Source: Burkholderia glumae LMG 2196 = ATCC 33617 (lineage in GTDB: Bacteria; Pseudomonadota; Gammaproteobacteria; Burkholderiales; Burkholderiaceae). From it: a stretch of DNA of 64,000 nt. A program made the translations under genes and the position numbers. This document shows positions 55,342 through 63,108 of this stretch, one piece after another (the stretch's first letter is position 1; each line of letters starts with the position of its first letter). The notes beneath the pieces were generated by a model. The model saw only the letters and a list, made by a program, of their open reading frames with translations. It searched no databases and was not told where the DNA came from. Location: contig NZ_CP009435.1 of assembly GCF_000960995.1 (NCBI RefSeq), positions 868,001 through 932,000 on the forward strand. Direction: 5' to 3'.

Positions 55342-55758
55342 ATGACGAACAAACTCTTGACCGAAGCCGAAATCCTGAAGATGAGCGACAAGGATTACAT
55401 GAACGATGATCAGCTCGCCTTCTTCAAAAATCGACTCGAGCAGCTGCAGGCGGAAATCCTCCGCAATGCGGGCCAGACGACCGAGAACCTTCGCGAAACG
55501 GTGATCGTGCCGGATCCCGCCGATCGGGCCACGATCGAAGAGGAACACGCGCTCGAACTGCGCACGCGCGACCGCGAGCGCAAGCTGCTCAAGAAGGTGC
55601 AACAGTCGCTCGCCCGCATCGACTCCGGCGACTACGGCTGGTGCGAGGAAACCGGCGAGCCGATCGGCATCCCGCGCCTGATCGCGCGGCCGACGGCCAC
55701 GCTGTCGCTCGAGGCGCAGGAGCGCCGCGAGCTGCGCCAGAAGCTGTTCGGCGACTGA
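55342..55758 (+). CDS. dksA: RNA polymerase-binding transcription factor DksA
   Basis: Binds the RNA polymerase secondary channel and, with ppGpp, mediates the stringent response. 138 residues. The coiled-coil arms contain VIVPDPADRATIEEEHALELR with the tip Asp residues (DPADRA), and the C-terminal zinc-finger region reads GWCEETGEPIGIPRL. Only one Cys is visible in the finger, so it belongs to the Cys-poor DksA type in which the usual four-Cys zinc site is reduced; its fold is otherwise kept. A terminator follows. Confidence 0.93.
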   Translation: MTNKLLTEAEILKMSDKDYMNDDQLAFFKNRLEQLQAEILRNAGQTTENLRETVIVPDPADRATIEEEHALELRTRDRERKLLKKVQQSLARIDSGDYGWCEETGEPIGIPRLIARPTATLSLEAQERRELRQKLFGD

Positions 55759-55807
55759 TCGCGCCGGCGCGGCGGCTTCCCGCGCCTGTTCACGCTGCTT
55801 CGACAAG

Positions 55808-55837
55808 GCGTGCGGCTTGCCGCGCGCTTTTCTTTTT
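55808..55837 (+). terminator. Terminator after dksA
   Basis: GCGTGCGG and CCGCGCGC pair over eight positions (one G-T wobble) around CTTG, followed by TTTTCTTTTT. It lies about 50 bases beyond the dksA stop. Confidence 0.8.
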
Positions 55838-55973
55838 CCGGCGCGCCGTTGCCGGCATGCCGCCCCGCGGCGCTCGGTGCAGTGCCCGCTCGACCGCCGC
55901 CGCCTTCGCCGCCCGCACCGGGCCTCGCCCTCGCCGCGTCTGCCTCGCTTGTCCCCTTTCACCGGATTTCGCT

Positions 55974-56001
55974 CTTGATATCGCCGCGCGTGCCCTAACA
56001 T
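55974..56001 (+). promoter_or_regulatory. Sigma-32-like heat-shock promoter of hslVU
   Basis: CTTGATA at 55974-55980 and CCCTAACAT at 55993-56001, 12 bases apart, resemble the heat-shock consensus CTTGAAA-N13-17-CCCCATNT. The predicted leader before hslV is about 95 bases. hslVU is heat-shock controlled in other proteobacteria, which supports the call. Confidence 0.65.
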
Positions 56002-56101
56002 GTCCGTGACGCGCGTGGGGCTATTCGCCACATCGCGCGCCGCACAAGGGCGGTGGTGTCCCGCATCGCCGCGTCCTCCCCGGATTTCTGAAGGAACGCA
56101 G

Positions 56102-56638
56102 ATGGAGCAATATCACGGCACGACGATCGTCTCGGTGCGCCGCGGCGATCAGGTCGCACTGGGCGGCGACGGCCAGGTCACGCTCGGCAATATCGTCATG
56201 AAGGGCGGGGCGCGCAAGGTGCGCCGCATCTACAACAACCAGGTGCTGGTGGGCTTCGCCGGCGGCACGGCCGACGCGTTCTCGCTGCTCGACCGCTTCG
56301 AGGCGAAGCTCGAGAAGCACCAGGGCAACCTCACGCGCGCGGCCGTCGAACTGGCCAAGGACTGGCGCACCGACCGCATGCTGCGCCGCCTGGAGGCGAT
56401 GCTGATCGCCGCCGACAAGACCACCACCCTCGTCATCACCGGCAACGGCGACGTGCTCGACCCGGAAGGCGGAATCTGCGCGATCGGCTCGGGCGGCTCG
56501 TACGCGCAGGCCGCCGCGCGCGCGCTGGCCGAGAACACCGAGCTGTCGCCGCAGGAGATCGTCGCCAAGGCGCTGACGATCGCGGGCGACATGTGCATCT
56601 ACACGAATCACAACCACATCATCGAAACGATCGAGTAA
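56102..56638 (+). CDS. hslV: ATP-dependent protease HslV (ClpQ) subunit
   Basis: Proteasome-like peptidase of the HslVU complex. 178 residues. The active-site Thr follows the short propeptide in MEQYHGTTIVSVRRG, with the GTTIVSVRR signature; VALGGDGQVTLGN and GFAGGTADAFSLLDRFE are conserved. ATG 56102 is preceded by GAAGGAACG and gives the standard N-terminus; 34 extra in-frame upstream residues look non-coding. Ten bases separate it from hslU. Confidence 0.97.
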   Translation: MEQYHGTTIVSVRRGDQVALGGDGQVTLGNIVMKGGARKVRRIYNNQVLVGFAGGTADAFSLLDRFEAKLEKHQGNLTRAAVELAKDWRTDRMLRRLEAMLIAADKTTTLVITGNGDVLDPEGGICAIGSGGSYAQAAARALAENTELSPQEIVAKALTIAGDMCIYTNHNHIIETIE

Positions 56639-56648
56639 GGACGCTTCC

Positions 56649-57992
56649 ATGAGCACCATGACCCCTGCCGAGATCGTCTCGGAACTCGACAAGCACATCA
56701 TCGGCCAGGCCAAGGCGAAGAAGGCGGTGGCCGTCGCGCTGCGCAACCGCTGGCGCCGCCAGCAGGTGGCCGAGCCGCTGCGCCAGGAAATCACGCCGAA
56801 GAACATCCTGATGATCGGCCCGACCGGCGTCGGCAAGACCGAGATCGCGCGGCGCCTGGCCAAGCTCGCCGACGCGCCGTTCATCAAGATCGAGGCGACC
56901 AAGTTCACCGAGGTCGGCTACGTCGGGCGCGACGTGGACAGCATCGTGCGCGACCTGATCGAGATCTCGGTCAAGCAGACGCGCGAGACGGAGATGCGCA
57001 AGGTGCGCTCGAAGGCCCAGGACCAGGCCGAGGACCGCATCCTCGACATCCTGCTGCCGCAGCCGCGCGCGGTCGGCTTCGGCTCGAACGCCGAGTCCGC
57101 CAACGAGGACAATAACGCCACCCGCCAGACCTTCCGCAAGCGGCTGCGCGAGGGCGCGCTCGACGACAAGGAAATCGAGCTCGACATCGAGCAGCCGCAG
57201 GCCGGCATGGACATCATGGCGCCGCCGGGCATGGAAGAGATGACCGAGCAGATCCGCTCGATGTTCTCGAATCTCGGCGGCGGCAAGAAAACCCGCCGCA
57301 AGGTGAAGATCAAGGAAGCGCTGAAGCTGCTGACCGACGAGGAAGCCGGCAAGCTGCTCAATGACGAGGAAGTGAAGACGAAGGCCGTGCAGAACGTCGA
57401 GCAGAACGGCATCGTGTTCCTCGACGAGATCGACAAGATCGCCTCGCGCAACCACGAGGGGGGCGGCGGCGAGGTCTCGCGCCAGGGCGTGCAGCGCGAT
57501 CTGCTGCCGCTCGTGGAGGGCACCACGGTCAACACCAAGTACGGGATGATCCGCACCGATCACATCCTGTTCATCGCGAGCGGCGCGTTCCATCTGTCCA
57601 AGCCGAGCGACCTGATTCCGGAACTGCAGGGGCGCTTTCCGATTCGCGTCGAACTCGACTCGCTGTCGGTCGAGGATTTCGAATCGATCCTGGTGGCCAC
57701 CGACGCCAGCCTCGTCAAGCAATACCAGGCGCTGCTCGCCACCGAGGAAGTGCAGCTCGAATTCGCCGCAGACGGCATCCGGCGCCTGGCCGAGGTCGCG
57801 TTCTCGGTCAACGAGAAGACCGAGAACATCGGCGCGCGGCGGCTCTATACCGTGATCGAGAAGCTGCTCGAGGACGTGTCGTTCGCGGCCGGCAATCATG
57901 CGGGCCAGAGCGTCACGATCGACGCGGGGTATGTCGATCGTGCGCTCGGCGAAGTGTCGAAGGATGAAGACCTGTCGCGCTACGTGCTGTAA
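56649..57992 (+). CDS. hslU: ATP-dependent protease ATPase HslU (ClpY)
   Basis: Unfoldase of HslVU. 447 residues. N-terminal MTPAEIVSELDKHIIGQ, Walker A GPTGVGKTEIARRLAKL, pore GYVG motif in EVGYVGRDVDSI, the I-domain insert (about 110-240), Walker B GIVFLDEIDKIA, sensor ENIGARRLYTVIEKLLED and the C-terminal tail KDEDLSRYVL that binds HslV. A strong terminator lies 37 bases after the stop. Confidence 0.97.
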   Translation: MSTMTPAEIVSELDKHIIGQAKAKKAVAVALRNRWRRQQVAEPLRQEITPKNILMIGPTGVGKTEIARRLAKLADAPFIKIEATKFTEVGYVGRDVDSIVRDLIEISVKQTRETEMRKVRSKAQDQAEDRILDILLPQPRAVGFGSNAESANEDNNATRQTFRKRLREGALDDKEIELDIEQPQAGMDIMAPPGMEEMTEQIRSMFSNLGGGKKTRRKVKIKEALKLLTDEEAGKLLNDEEVKTKAVQNVEQNGIVFLDEIDKIASRNHEGGGGEVSRQGVQRDLLPLVEGTTVNTKYGMIRTDHILFIASGAFHLSKPSDLIPELQGRFPIRVELDSLSVEDFESILVATDASLVKQYQALLATEEVQLEFAADGIRRLAEVAFSVNEKTENIGARRLYTVIEKLLEDVSFAAGNHAGQSVTIDAGYVDRALGEVSKDEDLSRYVL

Positions 57993-58029
57993 GCCGGCGG
58001 CGACTCGCCGGGGCAGGTGGCGGACCGGA

Positions 58030-58067
58030 CGGGCGGCCCTGCGCAGGCGGGCCGCCCGCTTTTTTTG
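58030..58067 (+). terminator. Terminator after hslU
   Basis: Perfect ten-base stem CGGGCGGCCC / GGGCCGCCCG (58030-58039 with 58049-58058), nine-base loop, then C and a run of eight T, soon followed by another T-run. Confidence 0.93.
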
Positions 58068-58131
58068 TTTTTTGCGATAACGCGGGCGCAAAAGGCACCG
58101 GCGGCCTGAACCGGCCCCGGTGCGGGTGGGC

Positions 58132-58674
58132 TTACTGCCGGACCGGCCGCTTCGCGAGCTTGCGCTGCAGCGTGCGCCGGTGCATGTTCAGCGCGCGCGC
58201 GGTGGCCGAGATGTTGTTGTGGTTCTCCGCCAGCACGCGCTGGATGTGCTCCCATTCGAGCCGGTCCACCGACAGCACGACCGGATGCTCGAGCGCTTCC
58301 TCGGCCTGCACCTCGCTCGCGTTGGTCTGCAGCGCGGCCAGGATCGACTCGACGTTGGCCGGCTTCGACAGATAGTTGTCGGCGCCGTCCTTCACGGCCT
58401 GCACCGCGGTGGCGATGCTGGCGTAGCCGGTCAGCACGAGGATCCGCGCATCGGGCTGCAGGTCGCAAAGCGGCGCGATCAGCGAAAGCCCCGAATCGTC
58501 GCCGAGATGCAGGTCGACGGTGATGAACTGGAACTTCGATGCGCCCGCGAGCTTCAGCGCGGCCTCGCGGCTGTGCGCCTGCTCGACCAGATAGCCGCGA
58601 CGTTCAAGGCCCCGCGCCAACGTCCCGGCAAACACCTCGTTGTCATCGATCACGAGGAAATGGTTGTCGCTCAT
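58132..58674 (-). CDS. RegA/PrrA/ActR-type response regulator
   Basis: A 180-residue regulator. Receiver: D10/D11 in FLVIDDNEVF, phospho-acceptor D54 in FITVDLHLGDDSGL, Thr in VLTGYASIATAV and Lys in NYLSKPANV. Output: a compact Fis-like helix-turn-helix, HNNISATARALNMHRRTLQRKLAKRP, the hallmark of this family. Relatives respond to redox state; the Burkholderia pair RqpSR, of the same architecture, is reported to control quorum sensing. Its kinase gene lies 26 bases upstream on the same strand. Confidence 0.9.
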   Translation of the reverse strand: MSDNHFLVIDDNEVFAGTLARGLERRGYLVEQAHSREAALKLAGASKFQFITVDLHLGDDSGLSLIAPLCDLQPDARILVLTGYASIATAVQAVKDGADNYLSKPANVESILAALQTNASEVQAEEALEHPVVLSVDRLEWEHIQRVLAENHNNISATARALNMHRRTLQRKLAKRPVRQ

Positions 58675-58700
58675 TTTCTTCTCCTTCGGTTCAGCGAATG

Positions 58701-59984
58701 TTAAGCGGCCGGTTGCTGCGCCTCGGCCGGCCGCGTGGTGCTGCTTACTACGGGCAAGCGCAGCAGCGCGCGCGTGCCGCGCGGCTGCGCGTCGTGCAGT
58801 TCGATCGTGCCGCCCAGCCGCGCGGCGGCGCTGAACGCCAGATACAGACCGACGCCGTTGCCGCCCTGGGTGCTGTCGACGGGTGCGGTGCCGAGCGACT
58901 CGCGCAGCGCGGGCGGGATGCCCGGACCGTTGTCGACCACCTCGAACACGATCGTGTCGCGATCCGACACGCGCGTGAGCCGCGCCTGCAGCGTGACGCG
59001 ATCGCGGCTCGCGCGGGCCGCGTTGTCGAGCAGGATCGTGAGGATCTGCCCGGCGGCGACGGAATCGACGAGCTCGACGCCCGACGGCCCCTCACCGATC
59101 TGCTCGAACTGCACGTGCGGATGGCGCAGCCGCCAGTGGCGCCCGAACGTATCGAGCCAGGCGGCGACGCTCTCGCGCGTCGGTCCCGAGGCGCGGCTGC
59201 GCAGCCGCGCGAGCGCCGAGGTGCATTGCGACATCTGTTCCTCGAGCACCTTCAGGTCCGCGTCGTAGCGCGCGAGGCCCGGATCGGCGCGCGCGGCGTC
59301 GCGCAACTCCTCGGTCAGCATCGCGATGGTCGACAGCGGCGTGCCCATCTCGTGCGCGACGGTGGCGGCCTGCACGCCGAGCGCGACCGCCCGCTCGTCG
59401 CGCAGCAGCCGCTGCTGCGCCTCGCCGAGCGCGGCGTCGCGCTGGCGCAGCGCGTTCGACATGCGCGCGACGAACCAGGCGATCAAGCCGACCGACACCA
59501 GGAAGTTCACGCCCTGGCCCGCGCGGTAGTAGTCGAACAGGTTCGCCGGGTTGTCCAGGTTGAGCGGCACCGAACTGAAGCCGAGCGTGAAATAGCAGGC
59601 CACCGAGAAGGCCGCGAGCCAGACCATCAGATGCCACGGCAGCACCGCGGCCGCGATCGCCAGCGACGGCAGATACAGCGACACGAACGGGTTGGTGGTG
59701 CCGCCCGACAGGAACAGCAGCGCGGACAGCGCGCCGATATCCACCCACAGCTGGCCCATCAGCTCGAAATTGGTTTCGGGACGCGCGCGCAGCACGCGCA
59801 GCCAGGTCAGCGCGTTGAACACGACCTCGAGCGCGATCACGCTGAGCATGGCCGGCAGCGGCAGGTTCGCGCCGAAGAAGCTCTGCGCGACGGCAATCGT
59901 GACGACCTGGCCGAGGATCGCGAGCGTGCGCAGCCAGAAGAGGTTGCCGAGATTGACGCGGCCGGTGGTCGTGATTCTGTACAT
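58701..59984 (-). CDS. RegB/PrrB-type redox sensor histidine kinase
   Basis: A 427-residue membrane kinase. About six helices fill the first 180 residues; the ubiquinone-binding heptapeptide of RegB, GGTTNPF (residues 94-100), is intact. The phospho-acceptor is H211 in ATVAHEMGTPLSTI, and the ATPase domain shows LLDNAARASRDRV (N box), VVDNGPGIPP (G1) and GGNGVGLYLAFS (G2). The redox-active Cys known in Rhodobacter RegB between H box and ATPase domain is not seen. It starts 12 bases after the CWC gene and precedes the regulator, a three-gene unit. Confidence 0.9.
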   Translation of the reverse strand: MYRITTTGRVNLGNLFWLRTLAILGQVVTIAVAQSFFGANLPLPAMLSVIALEVVFNALTWLRVLRARPETNFELMGQLWVDIGALSALLFLSGGTTNPFVSLYLPSLAIAAAVLPWHLMVWLAAFSVACYFTLGFSSVPLNLDNPANLFDYYRAGQGVNFLVSVGLIAWFVARMSNALRQRDAALGEAQQRLLRDERAVALGVQAATVAHEMGTPLSTIAMLTEELRDAARADPGLARYDADLKVLEEQMSQCTSALARLRSRASGPTRESVAAWLDTFGRHWRLRHPHVQFEQIGEGPSGVELVDSVAAGQILTILLDNAARASRDRVTLQARLTRVSDRDTIVFEVVDNGPGIPPALRESLGTAPVDSTQGGNGVGLYLAFSAAARLGGTIELHDAQPRGTRALLRLPVVSSTTRPAEAQQPAA

Positions 59985-59996
59985 GATCGGCGCAGT

Positions 59997-60263
59997 TTAC
60001 TCCGTCGGCGTGACGCGCCGGCCGGCCGGCTGCCCGGCGAGCGCGCGTGCGTAGCAATCGGGGCACAGACAGCGGTCGGCCGCCAGCGGCGCGCCGTCGG
60101 GCCGGGCCGGCAACGGCGGCAGGGCCGCGCACCAGCACCGCAGCGGCGCCGCGCGCGCCCCCGGCGCATCGGGCGCGGGCGCGCCGCAGCCGGACGCCCG
60201 CCGGCACCGCGGGCAGCGGCGGGAGGCGGGAACGGCGGTTGCGGCAGGTGAGATCGGCGCCAT
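59997..60263 (-). CDS. Cysteine-rich CWC family protein
   Basis: An 88-residue protein with three Cys clusters, RRCPRCRRASGCG, LRCWCAALPPLP and DRCLCPDCYARAL, matching the cysteine-rich CWC family, whose middle CWC motif names it. The arrangement suggests zinc binding. It precedes the RegB-like kinase with 12 bases between, so all three genes are probably one transcript. A role in redox or metal signalling is possible but unproven. Confidence 0.82.
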   Translation of the reverse strand: MAPISPAATAVPASRRCPRCRRASGCGAPAPDAPGARAAPLRCWCAALPPLPARPDGAPLAADRCLCPDCYARALAGQPAGRRVTPTE

Positions 60264-60439
60264 GAAAGCCTATGGATCCATCGGAAAGACTAGCTGCAAG
60301 CATAGCGCGGCGGCCTTCGAGTGCCGCGTCCGTTTGTCCGCGATCGCGCCCTTTTGTCGCACCCAAAATGCAGCAAAACCGCGCTGGCTCAAGCTTGGCC
60401 CCAATGGCCAAAAACCGATGCTGCACTGCGCCAGTTGTG

Positions 60440-60445
60440 TACAAT
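60440..60445 (+). promoter_or_regulatory. Probable -10 box for argB
   Basis: TACAAT, 50 bases before the argB start, in an AT-richer stretch (60361-60445). The -35 element is weak. No ArgR-type dyad is evident. Confidence 0.5.
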
Positions 60446-60494
60446 TCCCCCGTTTCGCCCGTCCAGAATCAACCGTCCCGAACCCGAGTCCGCC

Positions 60495-61394
60495 ATGTCC
60501 GATCCTCTCGACCTCTCGCAGATCGCGCCCACGCTGAAAGCCGAAATCCTCGCGGAGGCGTTGCCGTACATCCGCCGGTATCACGGCAAGACCGTGGTGA
60601 TCAAGTACGGCGGCAATGCGATGACGGAAGAGCGGCTCAAGCAGGGTTTCGCGCGCGACGTGATCCTGCTGAAGCTGGTCGGCATCAACCCGGTGATCGT
60701 TCACGGCGGCGGCCCGCAGATCGATCAGGCGCTGAAGAAGATCGGCAAGCAGGGCACCTTCATCCAGGGCATGCGCGTGACCGACGAGGAAACCATGGAA
60801 GTCGTCGAGTGGGTGCTCGGCGGCGAGGTGCAGCAGGACATCGTCACGCTGATCAACCACTTCGGCGGCCATGCGGTCGGCCTGACGGGCAAGGACGGCG
60901 CGCTGATCCACGCGCGCAAGCTGATGATGCCGGACCGCGACAATCCGGGCCAGTATGTCGACATCGGCCAGGTCGGCGAGGTCGAGGCGATCAACCCGGC
61001 GGTGGTGAAGGCGCTGCAGGACGACGCGTTCATCCCGGTGATCTCGCCGATCGGCTTCGGCGAGGACGGCCTGTCGTACAACATCAACGCGGACCTCGTG
61101 GCCGGCAAGCTCGCCACCGTGCTCAACGCCGAGAAGCTGGTGATGATGACCAACATCCCGGGCGTGATGGACAAGGAAGGCAACCTGCTGACCGACCTGT
61201 CCGCGCGCGAGATCGACGCGCTGTTCGAGGACGGCACGATCTCGGGCGGGATGCTGCCGAAGATCTCGTCGGCGCTCGACGCGGCCAAGAGCGGCGTCAA
61301 GTCGGTCCATATCGTCGACGGCCGCATCGAACACTCGGTGCTGCTCGAGATCCTGACCGAACAGCCGTTCGGCACGATGATCCGCTCGCATTGA
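60495..61394 (+). CDS. argB: N-acetylglutamate kinase
   Basis: Second step of arginine biosynthesis, phosphorylating N-acetylglutamate. 299 residues. Seen: VVIKYGGNAM near the N-terminus, GGGPQIDQAL, GMRVTDEETMEVVEWVLGG, YNINADLVAGKLATVLNAEKLVMM, and the C-terminal GGMLPKISSALDAA. Start ATG 60495, as the longer frame upstream looks non-coding. Its stop overlaps the next start (TTGA at 61391-61394). Confidence 0.97.
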   Translation: MSDPLDLSQIAPTLKAEILAEALPYIRRYHGKTVVIKYGGNAMTEERLKQGFARDVILLKLVGINPVIVHGGGPQIDQALKKIGKQGTFIQGMRVTDEETMEVVEWVLGGEVQQDIVTLINHFGGHAVGLTGKDGALIHARKLMMPDRDNPGQYVDIGQVGEVEAINPAVVKALQDDAFIPVISPIGFGEDGLSYNINADLVAGKLATVLNAEKLVMMTNIPGVMDKEGNLLTDLSAREIDALFEDGTISGGMLPKISSALDAAKSGVKSVHIVDGRIEHSVLLEILTEQPFGTMIRSH

Positions 61395-62185
61395 GCGGCC
61401 CGCGCACGCCTGTCCGGCCCGCGGCCCAACCGGCGCGGCGGCCGGCGCGCCGTGCGCGCCGGGTCCGGCCGCAGGCCGGCCGGCCGGTCTGGCTGTTCGA
61501 CCTCGACAACACGCTGCATCACGCCTCGCACGCGATCTTCCCGGCCATCAACGCCGCGATGACGCAGTACATCATCGACACGCTGCAGGTCGATCGCGCC
61601 CGCGCCGACCATCTGCGCACGTTCTACACGCGCCGCTACGGCGCCGCCCTGCTCGGGCTCGCACGCCACCATCCGATCGATCCGCACGATTTCCTGAAAG
61701 TCGTGCATACCTTCACGGACCTGCCCTCGATGGTGCGCGGCGAACGCGGGCTCGCGCGCCGCTTGGCGGCGCTGCCGGGCCGCAAGCTGATCCTGACCAA
61801 TGCGCCGGAGTCTTACGCGCGCGCGGTGCTCGCCGAACTCGGCATCGAGCGGCTGTTCGAGCGCGTGATCGCGATCGAGCAGATGCGCGACCGCCGCGCC
61901 TGGCGCGCCAAGCCCGACGCCGCGATGCTGCGCCGGGCGATCCGCGATGCGCGCGCGCGGCTCGCCGACGCGATCCTCGTCGAGGACACCCGCAGCCATC
62001 TGAAGCGCTACAAGGGGCTCGGCATCCGCACCATCTGGATCACCGGGCACCTGCCCGGCCATCTGCCGCGAATCGGCCGCCCGCACTATGTCGATCGTCG
62101 CATTGCTTCGCTACAATCGCTGCGACTGAGCACACGAGCGGGGCGACGCAAATGCAGCCGACTGAACCGCGGGACCCGGCCGTAG
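61391..62185 (+). CDS. HAD-family pyrimidine 5'-nucleotidase-like hydrolase, TTG start
   Basis: A 264-residue HAD hydrolase of the SDT1/YjjG-like pyrimidine 5'-nucleotidase branch. Motif I WLFDLDNTLHHA carries the nucleophile Asp, motif II is LILTNAPESYA, Lys of motif III in RAKPDAAML, and motif IV ILVEDTRSHL. No ATG or GTG lies in frame before motif I, so the start must be TTG 61391, overlapping the argB stop by four bases. The first 30 residues are Pro/Arg-rich. Its 3' end overlaps slmA by 34 bases. Substrate is inferred. Confidence 0.85.
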   Translation: MSGPRTPVRPAAQPARRPARRARRVRPQAGRPVWLFDLDNTLHHASHAIFPAINAAMTQYIIDTLQVDRARADHLRTFYTRRYGAALLGLARHHPIDPHDFLKVVHTFTDLPSMVRGERGLARRLAALPGRKLILTNAPESYARAVLAELGIERLFERVIAIEQMRDRRAWRAKPDAAMLRRAIRDARARLADAILVEDTRSHLKRYKGLGIRTIWITGHLPGHLPRIGRPHYVDRRIASLQSLRLSTRAGRRKCSRLNRGTRP

Positions 62186-62853
62186 CCACGGCCGACACGG
62201 CCGACACCCGACCTCCGGCGGCCGGCACCGCGCCGCGCCCGCGCGCGCGGCCGAAGCCCGGCGAGCGGCGGGTGCTGATCCTGCAGACGCTGGCCAGCAT
62301 GCTCGAGGCGCCCAAGCGCGAGAAAATCACCACCGCCGCGCTCGCGGCCCGGCTCGAGATCTCGGAGGCGGCGCTCTACCGCCACTTCGCGAGCAAGGCG
62401 CAGATGTTCGAAGGCCTGATCGAGTTCATCGAGACCACCATCTTCGGGCTCGTCAACCAGATCGTCGACAAGGAGCCGGACGGCTTGCTGCAGGCGCGCG
62501 CGATCGGCCTGATGCTGCTCAACTTCGCGGCCCGCAACCCGGGCATGACCCGCGTGCTGACGGGCGAGGCGCTGGTGGGCGAGCACGAGCGGCTGATCGA
62601 GCGGATCGACCGCATGCTCGAACGCGTCGAGGCCTCGGTGCGGCAGTGCCTGCGCACGGCGCTCGCGCAGTCCGCGCAGTCCGCGCAGTCTCCCGCCGGC
62701 GCGACGGCGCTGCCGCCCGGCTACGATCCCGCGATGCGCGCCAACCTGCTCGTCACGCACGTGCTCGGCCGCTGGCATCGCTACGCGCGCAGCGGCTTCG
62801 GCAAATCGCCGGTCGAGCACGCCGACGTCCAGCTGCAGCTGATCCTCTGCTGA
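62152..62853 (+). CDS. slmA: Nucleoid occlusion factor SlmA
   Basis: TetR-fold DNA-binding protein that blocks FtsZ ring assembly over the nucleoid. 233 residues. N-terminal Pro/Arg-rich tail, then helix-turn-helix ITTAALAARLEISEAALYRHF (about 62-82), followed by SKAQMFEGLIEFIETTIFGLVNQI, which matches SlmA rather than ordinary TetR repressors. It follows argB and the HAD gene in a tight cluster. Its start lies inside the preceding gene, so coupling is likely. Confidence 0.9.
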   Translation: MQPTEPRDPAVATADTADTRPPAAGTAPRPRARPKPGERRVLILQTLASMLEAPKREKITTAALAARLEISEAALYRHFASKAQMFEGLIEFIETTIFGLVNQIVDKEPDGLLQARAIGLMLLNFAARNPGMTRVLTGEALVGEHERLIERIDRMLERVEASVRQCLRTALAQSAQSAQSPAGATALPPGYDPAMRANLLVTHVLGRWHRYARSGFGKSPVEHADVQLQLILC

Positions 62854-62906
62854 GCGTGCGGGCCGGCGGCGCGCGCCGCGGCTCTTCCGCGCCCGGCGAT
62901 TTCCGC

Positions 62907-62912
62907 TATACT
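62907..62912 (+). promoter_or_regulatory. Possible -10 box for metX
   Basis: TATACT about 200 bases upstream of metX in a 255-base gap; TATAAA at 63020-63025 is a second option nearer the gene. I see no SAM- or SAH-riboswitch core in the gap. Confidence 0.35.
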
Positions 62913-63108
62913 TTGCCGGCTCGCTGCCGCCTGAACGCGGCGGCGGCCAAGGAAGCGCGCCGATTTGCTGACTCGATTGCGGGCGCGCGAGCCTGCCGGA
63001 CCACCGGCCGGGTTCACTATAAATGCGGCTAAAGAGGTCGTCAGCCGCGCCATCGCTCTTGCGCGCATCGCCGACACCGTCTAGCCGCCCAGTCATGAGG
63101 CGCAACGA

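Noticed and set aside
62854..63108. SAM or SAH riboswitch before metX
   Set aside because: I looked for the conserved cores and hairpins and found none; only possible -10 boxes are visible.
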